DNA from: Bernardetiaceae bacterium
GTDB taxonomy: Bacteria > Bacteroidota > Bacteroidia > Cytophagales > Thermoflexibacteraceae
Direction: 5' to 3'
NCBI GenBank assembly: GCA_025056255.1
Contig: JANWVT010000003.1
Coordinates: 186,001-250,000 of the forward strand
Length of the DNA: 64,000 nucleotides
Shown here: positions 16,656 to 26,149 of the stretch, one piece after another
How positions within the stretch are numbered: the first letter of the stretch is position 1
How the letters are laid out: each line of letters opens with the position of its first letter
Program-made: the position numbers and the translations under genes
Notes under the pieces: model-generated
What the model saw: the letters and a program-made list of their open reading frames with translations, nothing else
What the model was told of the DNA's origin: nothing
Databases searched by the model: none

Positions 16656-18392
16656 TCAAATTTTTCGCAACCCTTCTATTTCATACTTTTCAAGCGAGTT
16701 AGTTGCATCTACAATCCTGTGAATGATATCGTCTAACTCTCGGGCTGCCAAATTTAAGTAGTGAACGTATTGTCTCTTTTCACTCTCCGTATTAGAGTAG
16801 TTGCTAAGCAAGTCGCACAAACCCAAAATGCTGGCAACAGGACGCCGCAAATGGTGTGATTGCTGCCAAGCAATATCTTGCAAAATCTTGTTCTGCCGCA
16901 CAATTGTATCCTGATATAATTTTTGCTCGCTTACATCTTGCAAAATAACAATGACGAACTGTTCGTTATTAGACCAAAAAGTGTTTAAGCTCGCATCAGT
17001 GGCAATTTCTTTGCCGCTTTTAGTAAGCGCTGCCAAAAATCTTCCCATGCGAACCGATTTTCCTCCTTGCGCCATATAGTTTTGGTGCAAATGCTGATGC
17101 GATGCGCGATAGCGCTCTGGAATAAGCAAATTGATATTTTTGCCCACTATTTCCTCAGACATGTAGCCAAATACTTTCTCGAACTCCTCATTGACATATT
17201 CAACGTTGGCTGTTTGATTGACAATTAGCAATGGATGTGGTATTGCCTCAATAATTTTTTGCAACTGCTGACGGCTCTCTGCCAATTTTTGTTCTTTTTC
17301 TTTGCGTTCGGAAATATTCTGCACGTTGTGTGCAATGCCTATGATGCGCTGCTGCTCGTCATACACTGGCAATAAAGAAAATTGCCACCATTGTGTGCCA
17401 TCAGTATACTCAAGTACCATGCTTTCTCCTTGCAACACACGGCGATAGTAACCTTCAAACAATGCTTGGTACTCGGGTAGCACATAGTCTAAGGAAGGCT
17501 CGCCCGGTTGAGCAGCTTTGCCAAAAATTTTCTGTGTAATTTCTTGCGCTACGCGATTGTTGTAGCGAATAATTAAGTCGGTATCAATGAACGTACTTGC
17601 CTCGGTAGTGCTGTTGTAGATTGCTCGTAGCATGTATTCTTGTTGGTGCAGTTGCCAAATATTTTTCTTTTCTTGTGTAACATCTTTAAAAAATACGGTT
17701 AAGCCCTCTACGGAAGGATAGACAACCGTACTAAACCACTTGTCTAAATCGGGACGGTAATCTTCAAAACTAATGGTAACACCCTCTTGCATAGCTTTGC
17801 GAAGCTGCAGCGAATAATTGTAGTCAGTTGTATTGGGAAATAGTTCCCACAAAGTTTTGCCCAACAGGGCTTGGCGAGATAGCCCCAGTATTTGCTCAGC
17901 CACTTTGTTAACACGCACAAAGCGCCACTGATTGTCTATTTGATAAAAGCCATCTGTAATTTCTTCAATAATAGTTTCTACTTTGTCAGCAAAAACCTTT
18001 GCCTCACGACTGGCGCGCTCAGTGGCAGTGATATCATGCCCTATGCAAACAATACCCACTGGCTCTTGTGTATGACTTTTAACAACGGAAAACTCCCACG
18101 AAGTCCAGTAAAAGTCATTGTGTGAAGTATCTGGTTTGCGCAAATCAATCTTCACAACTTTATCAGGATTTGCCAGACACTGTTCTACTGCCTGCAAGCA
18201 CTTCGCATGGTCTTCAGGATAGATAGCAATAAAAGCAGGTTGACCAACAAAATTTTCTGTAATAAAATGAAATCGCTTTTGAAACAACTCATTAACAAAC
18301 ACATAGCGACCTTCTAAGTCGGTGAGCACTACTAAATAGGTCTGCGACCGACGCAAGTACTCAGGGATAAAATTAGACCAATCTTCATTCAT
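16656..18392 (-). CDS. Multi-PAS sensor protein with HisKA-like end but no ATPase domain
   Basis: 578 residues, cytoplasmic, no membrane segment. Four PAS/PAC units in tandem (about 10-130, 140-240, 255-375, 385-505), each ending in a PAC-type strand such as GHDITATE or LQDVSEQK. The last about 70 residues resemble a histidine-kinase dimerisation domain with SHHLRRPVASILGL as H-box. It stops there: the N, G1 and G2 boxes of a HATPase domain are absent, and the next gene begins 24 bases further on the opposite strand, so no lost domain is downstream. It may be phosphorylated in trans by another kinase or act by binding partners. Confidence 0.8.
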   Translation of the reverse strand: MNEDWSNFIPEYLRRSQTYLVVLTDLEGRYVFVNELFQKRFHFITENFVGQPAFIAIYPEDHAKCLQAVEQCLANPDKVVKIDLRKPDTSHNDFYWTSWEFSVVKSHTQEPVGIVCIGHDITATERASREAKVFADKVETIIEEITDGFYQIDNQWRFVRVNKVAEQILGLSRQALLGKTLWELFPNTTDYNYSLQLRKAMQEGVTISFEDYRPDLDKWFSTVVYPSVEGLTVFFKDVTQEKKNIWQLHQQEYMLRAIYNSTTEASTFIDTDLIIRYNNRVAQEITQKIFGKAAQPGEPSLDYVLPEYQALFEGYYRRVLQGESMVLEYTDGTQWWQFSLLPVYDEQQRIIGIAHNVQNISERKEKEQKLAESRQQLQKIIEAIPHPLLIVNQTANVEYVNEEFEKVFGYMSEEIVGKNINLLIPERYRASHQHLHQNYMAQGGKSVRMGRFLAALTKSGKEIATDASLNTFWSNNEQFVIVILQDVSEQKLYQDTIVRQNKILQDIAWQQSHHLRRPVASILGLCDLLSNYSNTESEKRQYVHYLNLAARELDDIIHRIVDATNSLEKYEIEGLRKI

Positions 18393-18907
18393 GTTAGGGA
18401 AGGTAGTTTGTAAAAAAGATACTGACTGTTTTTTGACTAACGAGTTCTGCTTATTGGAGTATCAAACAACTAAGTTTACTGTCAACAACCAGCAAAACAT
18501 TGATGAAGAAATAGCAAAACAACACTCGAAACACAAAACAAATAACTCAAATTATTACTCATGTAAGATTATACGCCAATATAAAAATAAAGTTTTATCA
18601 AACACTGCTCAAGTCTGAAAATATTTTTGCAGCGCAAATTGTTAACAAAAAATAAGAGAAAAAGGTGAAAAGCAGTTGAAAAAAATTAAACAGAAGAGCC
18701 TCCAATAGAACAACGGTTTTGCTAACAAGCTGCTTACATGAAAGCAACAAGAAAGCTGAATTTGTGCTCAAGAGTAGGCAAATATTTTTATGAACATCTT
18801 CAATTTAGCCTTATTTACCAAGCATTTGAAAAAATCCTCTTCCATACTAACATGCAAGATAGCTTTTGCCACAGTTGTTCATACTGGGAAGGTTTAATAA
18901 TAACACT
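18393..18907. other. AT-rich gene-free stretch
   Basis: About 515 bp of strongly A/T-rich sequence between the PAS gene and a terminator hairpin. Short open frames exist (for example 18738-18926, which runs through the hairpin) but none has a recognisable product or start. It probably holds the promoter of the PAS gene (weak -7-like TATCTTTT on the minus strand near 18415); I see nothing else. Confidence 0.5.
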
Positions 18908-18942
18908 AAACCCGACAGGTTATTGAAGCCTGTCGGGTTTTT
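18908..18942. terminator. Bidirectional hairpin (AAACCCGACAGG / CCTGTCGGGTTT)
   Basis: Perfect 12-base arms at 18908-18919 and 18929-18940 with a 9-base loop and a T run on the plus strand. It lies 42 bases beyond the stop of the minus-strand TonB receptor, which it probably terminates. Confidence 0.7.
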
Positions 18943-18984
18943 ATAACAAAACACTTTTAAACGGGATACTTTAACTTGTAGAGC

Positions 18985-21900
18985 TTAGTTGAAGGTATAA
19001 CGCACGCCAAACTGCATGCGGTACACATCGCCAAGACCTGTAGAAGAAACAAAGGTAGTGTTAGGCAACACAGGGTTAGTAGTGGTACCTACGTTCACCA
19101 AGCGATAGGTTGGAACTCCTTGTGCATTCACACCTGCAAAGTTGAGTGGCGTAGTAGTAACAATTGTTTTGCCAACTCCCCAGTTGCTGTTAATCAGGTT
19201 GCCTACGTTAAACACGTCCCAGCGGAATTGCAATTTGTTTTTCGGCGTAACTTTTACGTCTAACTGCAAGCTAAAATCAGCACGATATATCCAAGGCAAC
19301 AGCGCACCATTGCGTTCAGCATACTGACCGCGACGTGAACTTAAATACTTGTCCTGATTGATGAACGCCTCGAAAGCAGCAGCCTGCTCTTCAGGGGTGA
19401 AGGTTCTTGAGCCAATAGTCAATGGCAGGAAAGTAAGGTCGCTGGCACGATTAGGAACAAACAACAGGTCATTACCATTCAAACCGTCTCCATTCATGTC
19501 TCCATTGATGCGATAGCTGAAACGCCCTTGATTACGCGCTTCGTAGAACAGCGATGCGGTAACAGTAAACAAGCGTCCAAAGTTTTTGCGGTAGTCAATG
19601 GCAGAAATAAAGCGGTGGCGCTGGTCGTTGTCGGAGAATGACATTTCTGGCAAGTTATTGCCTCGAACGGTTGGCAACCCAGACCAAGAAGAGAAAGCAA
19701 TAAAAGCCGGGTCAATTAGGTTCCGAGCATCGCCAAAGTTGTAAGCTGCCATTACGTTCAGCCCAAAATCGAAGCGTTTTTCTAAACGAGCGGTGATGTT
19801 ATAAGCGCGTCCTTTGTTAGTATTTTTCAATACAATGGCATCTGTGATATTGTCATTAATGCGGATAGCATTGTTCAAAGCCGTACCAGACAAGCCAGAG
19901 CCCGGGAAGCGAGGACGTGTATCAGGACCGTTGAAAGTAGCGGTTGCAGGCTCACGGTTAGCATCTATGTAGTAGGCTTGGTTAACATCTTTGCTGTAAA
20001 TGAATTCCAACGTTCCAATAATGCCGCCCGGCAATTTTTGGTCAACAGCAATGTTGGAGCGCCATACCTGTGGGAAACGGAAAGAAGGGTCAGTTACAGC
20101 AATATTGAAGGAAGAAGGCAATTGAGGATTTGCCGGAATATGCCTACGCGGGTTGGGGTCAAAGGGGAACGCGGTAGTATTATCTATGTTAATGAGCCCT
20201 GTTAACACACCATTGTTACCCACTTGATTAGAAATCCACACAAAAGGAGGACGACCAGAGAAAATACCCGTACCCCCGCGAACCTGTGTAGTTTGATTTT
20301 TAAATACGTCCCAGTTAAATCCTAAACGCGGCGACCACAAGACGTTTGAGTCGGGCAGTTTAGCAGTATTATAACGCACTGGGGCACCGGTTTCGTCGCG
20401 GAAGGTTAGGTTTTCCACTACTGGGTTAAAATAGCCCGTTTGAGCAAAGAAAGGAACATCTACCCGAATACCAGCCGTAACTTTGAAGTTATCAGCAGCT
20501 TGAATTTCATCTTGCAAATACAAGCCGGCATAAGTTACACGAGTGGGCTGCACAGGCTCTGCACCACCGGGCAGCGCTGAATAGTTCAAACGATAGTTGC
20601 GCACTACTACGGGTGAAACAGTTAAGCTAGGATTAGCTAAATAAGCATTGGCAGCAGTGTAAAAGTCTTGCAGCGAGTTAAACGCATACCGACCTTGTGA
20701 GAAGGGGAAGAACACGTTTACGAAAGACAAGCGTTCTACGTTGAAACCTGCAGTGATAGTATGTTTCCGACCGTAATAGGTGAAGTTGTTCTGCATCTGA
20801 AAGGTCTTGTAGTTCAGCTTGTTATTAGGGGTAAACGGCTCGAAGCCGAAGGTGATGTAGGTAGCACCGCCTTGTGCAATTTCAACTAATGGGAAGAAGT
20901 CGCCGCGTGAGCCACGGTCTTCGTTCTGATAAGTATAACCAATGATGAAGTTGTTGGAAAACTTGCCTTTGAAATTGGAGTTTAACTCAGCAATAGCAGA
21001 ACGGATATTTTCAAACTGGATGTAGTTAGAGTTCTGATAGTTAAGCGCGTTGAGATTACCCCTACGGTTGCCCAGTACAGTAGTACTATTGCTCACTAAA
21101 ATATCTGCTTGCGAATTCAGGTGGTTGTAGCGAACGCTCAGTTTATGATTGTCGTTGATGTTGTAGTCCAAACGAATCAAGAACTTGTCGCTACGGGTCT
21201 CATTGTTGTAGCCCTCATACGGACCTGTCTCATAGTTGAAACGAGAGCGTAAGAAGTTGCGCAACTCGTCCAAGTCGGAACGCAACACGCGCGTTACATT
21301 ACCTCCTACTGGTTCGCCACCGGCATTAGCACGGAAAGTAGTACCCGGTTCGGTCTGGCGTTCCATTTCTCCGTTGAGGAAAAAGAACAGCTTGTTTTTC
21401 AAAATGGGTCCCCCCAGTCGGAAGCCTGTTTGAAACACGTTAAAGTCGCCCACAGCAACTTCATTGCCTTTGGCTTTTGTACCTACAAAGTTCTTATTGC
21501 GGCTGTTGTAGAAGATAGAACCGCTAAATTCGTTGGTACCACTGCGGGTTACAGCATTCACACCAGCACCTACAAAGCCTCCTTGGCGCACATCGTAAGG
21601 AGCCAAGTTTACCTGAATTTCTTCAATAGCATCTAACGAAATAGGAGCCTGTCCAGTACGACCACCCGGCTGACCTGCCAAACCGAATGAGTTATTGAAC
21701 AAAGAACCGTCAATAGTAATGTTGTTAAAGCGATTATCAGCGCCACCAAAAGAACCTCCCGGACCGGCTTGTGGAGTCAAACGAGTGAAGTCGTTGATGG
21801 AGCGGTTCAGCGTAGGCATTGAATTAATTTGGTCTTTGCTGATATTAGTAGCTGCTCCTGTGCGCTCAGAACTGAATATGTCGTTGCGGCTACCCGTGAT

Positions 21901-22266
21901 AACTACCTCACCCAGTTCCACGTTTTGCTCTTTCATGCTAAAACTTACATCGGCAGATGTGCCCAAGCTGAGAAATATATTCTCTTTTGTCTCCTCTTTA
22001 TAACCTACAAAGGTTACAGTTACTTTGTACGGACCGCCTACCCGCATGCCGGGAATGGTATAGCGCCCGTCGAGTTGTGTAGCTGTACCATAGCGAGTTC
22101 CAGAGGGAATGTGAATAGCTACCACATTGGCTCCCGGCAAACCTTGTCCTTTATCGTCAAGCACTTTGCCTGTCATAGCCGCAGTAGTAACTTGTGCATG
22201 TGCATCTGTTGCAACAAACCAACCAATAATTGCAGCAAACGAAATGAGTAATAATTTTCTAATCAT
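18985..22266 (-). CDS. TonB-dependent receptor, Oar-like, with carboxypeptidase-regulatory domain
   Basis: 1,093 residues. Signal peptide (about 1-24, ending DAHAQ); carboxypeptidase-regulatory-like beta-sandwich (about 27-112; GKVLDDKGQGLPGANVVA, then TVTFVGYKEET); plug domain (about 120-240; LGEVVITGSRNDIFSSERTG); then the outer-membrane beta-barrel ending in a terminal aromatic (MQFGVRYTFN). The spacing and the GGADNRFNNITIDGS region match Oar-like receptors of Bacteroidota and myxobacteria, implicated in uptake or protein secretion; substrate unknown. No SusD-like partner next to it. -7 box at 22292-22299; terminator hairpin at 18908. Confidence 0.93.
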   Translation of the reverse strand: MIRKLLLISFAAIIGWFVATDAHAQVTTAAMTGKVLDDKGQGLPGANVVAIHIPSGTRYGTATQLDGRYTIPGMRVGGPYKVTVTFVGYKEETKENIFLSLGTSADVSFSMKEQNVELGEVVITGSRNDIFSSERTGAATNISKDQINSMPTLNRSINDFTRLTPQAGPGGSFGGADNRFNNITIDGSLFNNSFGLAGQPGGRTGQAPISLDAIEEIQVNLAPYDVRQGGFVGAGVNAVTRSGTNEFSGSIFYNSRNKNFVGTKAKGNEVAVGDFNVFQTGFRLGGPILKNKLFFFLNGEMERQTEPGTTFRANAGGEPVGGNVTRVLRSDLDELRNFLRSRFNYETGPYEGYNNETRSDKFLIRLDYNINDNHKLSVRYNHLNSQADILVSNSTTVLGNRRGNLNALNYQNSNYIQFENIRSAIAELNSNFKGKFSNNFIIGYTYQNEDRGSRGDFFPLVEIAQGGATYITFGFEPFTPNNKLNYKTFQMQNNFTYYGRKHTITAGFNVERLSFVNVFFPFSQGRYAFNSLQDFYTAANAYLANPSLTVSPVVVRNYRLNYSALPGGAEPVQPTRVTYAGLYLQDEIQAADNFKVTAGIRVDVPFFAQTGYFNPVVENLTFRDETGAPVRYNTAKLPDSNVLWSPRLGFNWDVFKNQTTQVRGGTGIFSGRPPFVWISNQVGNNGVLTGLINIDNTTAFPFDPNPRRHIPANPQLPSSFNIAVTDPSFRFPQVWRSNIAVDQKLPGGIIGTLEFIYSKDVNQAYYIDANREPATATFNGPDTRPRFPGSGLSGTALNNAIRINDNITDAIVLKNTNKGRAYNITARLEKRFDFGLNVMAAYNFGDARNLIDPAFIAFSSWSGLPTVRGNNLPEMSFSDNDQRHRFISAIDYRKNFGRLFTVTASLFYEARNQGRFSYRINGDMNGDGLNGNDLLFVPNRASDLTFLPLTIGSRTFTPEEQAAAFEAFINQDKYLSSRRGQYAERNGALLPWIYRADFSLQLDVKVTPKNKLQFRWDVFNVGNLINSNWGVGKTIVTTTPLNFAGVNAQGVPTYRLVNVGTTTNPVLPNTTFVSSTGLGDVYRMQFGVRYTFN

Positions 22267-22291
22267 AAGAAGATTGCTCTTTGTCTTGCCA

Positions 22292-22299
22292 CAAAGTTA
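22292..22299 (-). promoter_or_regulatory. Putative -7 promoter box of the Oar-like receptor (TAACTTTG)
   Basis: Exact TAnnTTTG match on the minus strand, 25 bases before the ATG at 22266. Confidence 0.55.
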
Positions 22300-22563
22300 G
22301 ACGTTGCAACAAGCAACCTTCTATTTTCCAATGTTAAGAAATTGCTAAACATGCACACGCCGGTAGCAGCAATTAAATAAATCCAATCTCACACTTTAAT
22401 TATGTAGCAAACAACCCCAATAATTCGATTGATGCGAGTTGCCTTTGCTGCAACTACACGTAGGCAAGCTCATAACAGCACGGCTTGCTGTTTTACTGCA
22501 AAGTGATTGCTCATAATGTAAGAAAATGATGAGAGGCGCCATATTTTAGCACACCCTGTTTGC

Positions 22564-22974
22564 TTATATAGTTAAACCTAACCAAGCTATTGCATCGCGC
22601 TCACTACCAAAGTAGCGATTTTCGTAAGAGGTGTTGTTGTTTTCATCCATCGTTTGCTCAATGGACAGCTGGGCAATAAAGTCTGGACTTACCAGAAGAG
22701 CATGCTTTTTCAGTTGAATTTGATTGTAGAAAGCAAGAATTCTTTCGTTGATACGCTGTTGAATATCGGGTGATATGGTAAAGTAGAACGACCGCATGTC
22801 GGCGCAAATAGACTGAGGTTTGAAGTGATGTATCAACTCTTCGTACTTATCTAATTCCTGCAAATACTCTTCATAAGTCATTTGCTTTGTATAATCATTA
22901 AATACGGGACGTAAGCATTTGGCATTCTCGTGCCAATAGATTGTCCATACACGACTTTGGTAAATGGTTTCCAT
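22564..22974 (-). CDS. Small STAS/SpoIIAA-like protein
   Basis: 136 residues, no signal peptide or membrane segment. The alternating strand/helix pattern and the C-terminal YFGSERDAIAWLGL, resembling the end of SpoIIAA-like (STAS) proteins in which the last helix reads as F..e.dAi.WL, suggest this fold; the rest is not diagnostic. Possible regulatory partner, function unknown. Monocistronic, about 260 bp from the neighbours on both sides. Confidence 0.6.
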   Translation of the reverse strand: METIYQSRVWTIYWHENAKCLRPVFNDYTKQMTYEEYLQELDKYEELIHHFKPQSICADMRSFYFTISPDIQQRINERILAFYNQIQLKKHALLVSPDFIAQLSIEQTMDENNNTSYENRYFGSERDAIAWLGLTI

Positions 22975-23106
22975 GGCAGCAATTGTTTTTATAAATTTAG
23001 GGCATTTTATTGAGAAAACGAATTTTTTTTACAAGCGAGTTGTGCTAATAAATATTTGCTTGACACATTTCAAATCGTTTTATCAGTGATTTTGTTTAAT
23101 AACTCG

Positions 23107-23135
23107 ACCCGATAGTGTTGGCACTACTACCGGGT
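23107..23135. terminator. Imperfect hairpin downstream of arginine deiminase
   Basis: ACCCGATAGTG then CACTACTACCGGGT with a 4-base loop and a 3-base bulge, about 100 bases beyond the arginine deiminase stop on the minus strand. Probably a degenerate member of the CCGACAGG hairpin family; no good T run. Confidence 0.4.
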
Positions 23136-23235
23136 TGCTAATGAAGCTGAGTTAGGCTCAATTGAATAGTTGGCTCATAAGCTCTTCGCAGCCACATCCC
23201 TTTTTTTTGGCATTGTTGCTCAATATGCTCTACTG

Positions 23236-24654
23236 TCAAATACTATCTCGCAACAAGGGCATACTCATGCAATGCGAGCCACCCCGTGCACGAGAAAGTT
23301 CTGCCGAAGGCAACACAATTAAAGTATTGGTGAGGGTTTGGGGCGACAGTTCGCCAGACTCAAATTTTTGTAGCAAGTCAGCTGCTTTAATTACTCGGAA
23401 ACCATGTTTAGCAAAAGCCTCAGCAGTTTTGTCATTGCGGTCGTAGCCAATCACAACTCCCTCTTTCAAAGCCAGTAAGTTGCAGGAGTCCGTCCATTGT
23501 TCGCGTAGGCTATACGGAAACTCGTAGTCGCCCGAATAAATAAACTGTGTAGGTTCGGTGGCGTGCAAATCGTTCTTACTAATATCGTCCAGCAGGTCTT
23601 CCATGTTGTCAAACTCATAAAATTGGTTGTTTTTTTTTACAAATTGAATGATTTTCAGTTTGTTTTCATCGCCTTTTTTGTAAAATTTATCTAATAAGTC
23701 TTTTTCTTCCAAGTTGCGTTTCGAGAACTTACCATATAACACCCACATGTTGCGCTTCACTTGCGTAAAAACAGTATCAATATGCATAAAGTCGCGCTTG
23801 GCAGGAATGCGAATAACAGTAACCTTGTCCAATACATCGCGATTGAACATTGTTTGGATAATTTTATTAACTGCATGTGCACTGGTGCGCTCGCTGATAC
23901 CAACGAGCAAGTGATTGGGTGCCACTATCATAATATCGCCTCCTTCCAGGGTAACTTGGCGGTTTTCGCGTTCGGTGCCGTCTAATAGAAAAAACTGCTC
24001 GTCGTCGGGAATTTCAATGATGTTTTGGCGAATGCTTTCAAAAGCAGGATGATAGTAGAACACGTAACGCGCAATAAACGACTCGCGGCGGCGTGCCTCC
24101 TTAGCAGGGCGGTTCAATAAAATATAATTGTTAATAGTAATGCCAATGTCGCGGGTAAAAATGAAGTTGGGAACAGGAGCAAAAATCATCTTTTCGTTGG
24201 GCAACGCACCAGAGATGATAGTTTTTGCTAGCAGGCGTGGCTCTAAGCGCAACAACTCGTTTTGCAAAGTGAATGAACAGCGCTCTAAGGCAGCAATAGA
24301 GGCTACAATTTCCCGACGAATGCCTGTATCTGTCAAAATATCTCCCAGCAGGTATTCGATATCCATCACCTTATCGGAAGCATGGAAATGCGGGTCTTCG
24401 GGCTTATAAAACCGCCGGTGATGGTCTGGGTGGTCAATCTCGGCTAATTTGCCACGCACTTTATCAGGGTCTAAAAAATAAAGCAATATCTTCACATAAT
24501 AATCATATTCCTCGCGACGCATGGTTTGTAGGTGAACAATATCTTCAAATAGCCAATCTTGTGCTTTTGAAGGAACCACTTTTCCTAAACCACTGTCGGG
24601 GCTATGAATAATGAGTCGGCGTAAGGTGCCAATTTCAGAATTTACGTGAATCAT
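23236..24654 (-). CDS. arcA: Arginine deiminase
   Basis: 472 residues, slightly longer than typical ArcA. It hydrolyses L-arginine to citrulline and ammonia. Seen: FTRD motif (substrate binding), EGGD, ISERTS, MHIDTVF (catalytic histidine) and the C-terminal RGGSHCMSMPL with nucleophile C462. Carbamate kinase and ornithine carbamoyltransferase do not flank it, so it may serve nitrogen release or acid resistance rather than the classical ATP-yielding pathway. It is divergent from glutamate dehydrogenase, with 93 bp between the starts. Confidence 0.9.
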   Translation of the reverse strand: MIHVNSEIGTLRRLIIHSPDSGLGKVVPSKAQDWLFEDIVHLQTMRREEYDYYVKILLYFLDPDKVRGKLAEIDHPDHHRRFYKPEDPHFHASDKVMDIEYLLGDILTDTGIRREIVASIAALERCSFTLQNELLRLEPRLLAKTIISGALPNEKMIFAPVPNFIFTRDIGITINNYILLNRPAKEARRRESFIARYVFYYHPAFESIRQNIIEIPDDEQFFLLDGTERENRQVTLEGGDIMIVAPNHLLVGISERTSAHAVNKIIQTMFNRDVLDKVTVIRIPAKRDFMHIDTVFTQVKRNMWVLYGKFSKRNLEEKDLLDKFYKKGDENKLKIIQFVKKNNQFYEFDNMEDLLDDISKNDLHATEPTQFIYSGDYEFPYSLREQWTDSCNLLALKEGVVIGYDRNDKTAEAFAKHGFRVIKAADLLQKFESGELSPQTLTNTLIVLPSAELSRARGGSHCMSMPLLRDSI

Positions 24655-24682
24655 AAGTCAGCTATCTTCATTTGAGCGGCAA

Positions 24683-24715
24683 TTTGGCAAATCACAAGTA
24701 ATATTTCTACATTTG
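24683..24715 (+). promoter_or_regulatory. Putative promoter of glutamate dehydrogenase
   Basis: TTTG at 24683-24686, 21 bases, then an exact -7 box TACATTTG at 24708-24715: the best -33/-7 pair in the window. Transcription would start near 24719, about 29 bases before the ATG. Confidence 0.65.
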
Positions 24716-24747
24716 CCGCACCAATTCCAATAAATCAACATTCAATT

Positions 24748-26034
24748 ATGGCTAGTCAAGCGCAGTATATAGAGCCTGCACCCATTAAAGACAAAGAGAA
24801 CCCATTTGAATCCATGATGTCTCGCTTCAACGATGCAGCTAACATCCTTGGATTAGATGACGAAACGTATGAAGTGTTGAAGCGTCCGCACCGTCAGGTG
24901 ATTGTATCATTGCCTATTACCATGGATAATGGCAAAATAAAAGTGTTTGAAGGATACCGGGTCATTCATTCCAATATTTTAGGACCGGCAAAAGGCGGCA
25001 TTCGCTACGACTTAGGAGTAAACTTAGACGAGGTAAAAGCACTTGCAGCTTGGATGACTTGGAAATGTGCCGTGGTAGATATTCCGTATGGAGGCGGTAA
25101 AGGAGGTATTGTTTGCGACCCACGGAGCATGTCTACTGGCGAATTGGAACGCCTTACTCGCGCCTACACTTCCGCTTTGGTAGATGTTTTCGGTCCGGAC
25201 AAAGATATTCCTGCCCCCGACATGGGTACAGGCGAACGAGAAATGGCTTGGCTAATGGACGAGTACTCCAAAGCACAAGGCAAAACTGAACCTGCCGTAG
25301 TAACAGGTAAGCCGCTTGTACTGGGCGGTTCGTTAGGACGTTCGGCAGCTACTGGACGAGGTGTAATGGTTACTGCCCTTGCTGCCATGGAAAAACTCAA
25401 ACTTAACCCAGCTAAATCTACTTGTGCTGTGCAAGGGTTTGGCAACGTAGGTTCGCACGCTGCCTTACTGATGGAAGAACGCGGGTTGAAAATCTGTGGC
25501 ATTAGCGATCATACCGGCGCTTACTGGAACGACAAAGGCATTGACGTTGAAAAGGCTATTGAATACAAAAATAAAAACAACGGCGTTTTGCAAGGCTTTG
25601 ACGGCGGCGAGCCTATCACTAACGCCGAATTGTTGGAAGCTAAGGTAGACGTGCTGATTCCAGCTGCAAAAGAAGACGTTATCACGCAGGAAAACGCACC
25701 ACGAATTCGCGCTAAATTAATTGTAGAGGGAGCTAACGGTCCGACTTCCGCCAAAGCAGACAGCACTTTGTACAACAATGAAGTATCTGTGGTGCCTGAT
25801 ATTTTGGCTAATGCGGGGGGGGTAACGGTTTCCTATTTTGAATGGGTACAGAACCGAATCGGCTACAAGTGGCCGCTCGACCGCATCAACCGCCGTACCG
25901 ACCGCGCGATGAAAGACGCTTTTGAGCGCGTTTATAAAACTGCTCAAAAACACAATATTTCGCTGCGTCTGGCTGCTTACGTAGTAGCTATTGCCAAAGT
26001 AGCCGAAACTTACAAATACCGTGGCGGTTATTAA
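24748..26034 (+). CDS. gdhA: Glutamate dehydrogenase (Glu/Leu/Phe/Val family)
   Basis: 428 residues. It oxidatively deaminates L-glutamate to 2-oxoglutarate, or the reverse. Seen: PAKGGIRYD (K82, glutamate carboxylate binding), WMTWKCAVVDIPYGGGKGG (K106; catalytic K118), PDMGTGEREMAW, the dinucleotide fold VQGFGNVGSHAA, and the C-terminal NAGGVTVSYFEWVQN. The length and the GGSLGRSAATGRGV segment fit catabolic hexameric enzymes. It has its own promoter and a strong terminator at 26075-26113. Confidence 0.95.
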   Translation: MASQAQYIEPAPIKDKENPFESMMSRFNDAANILGLDDETYEVLKRPHRQVIVSLPITMDNGKIKVFEGYRVIHSNILGPAKGGIRYDLGVNLDEVKALAAWMTWKCAVVDIPYGGGKGGIVCDPRSMSTGELERLTRAYTSALVDVFGPDKDIPAPDMGTGEREMAWLMDEYSKAQGKTEPAVVTGKPLVLGGSLGRSAATGRGVMVTALAAMEKLKLNPAKSTCAVQGFGNVGSHAALLMEERGLKICGISDHTGAYWNDKGIDVEKAIEYKNKNNGVLQGFDGGEPITNAELLEAKVDVLIPAAKEDVITQENAPRIRAKLIVEGANGPTSAKADSTLYNNEVSVVPDILANAGGVTVSYFEWVQNRIGYKWPLDRINRRTDRAMKDAFERVYKTAQKHNISLRLAAYVVAIAKVAETYKYRGGY

Positions 26035-26074
26035 GATTCTATGCAATAGTGGCACAGCCTTTTGCAGGCTGGCT

Positions 26075-26113
26075 AAAAAACCCTAAAAGCCTGAAAACTT
26101 TTAGGGTTTTTTT
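26075..26113 (+). terminator. Rho-independent terminator after glutamate dehydrogenase
   Basis: AAACCCTAAAAG pairs with CTTTTAGGGTTT around an 8-base loop, followed by a T run. It closes the gdhA unit and separates it from the two-component operon. Confidence 0.85.
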
Positions 26114-26149
26114 CCGTTAATCAGCGCTCAAACCTTGTTGCTCAAAGCA

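Noticed and set aside
18738-18926. 62-codon plus-strand frame
   Set aside because: Runs through a terminator hairpin, no family resemblance, A/T-rich noise.
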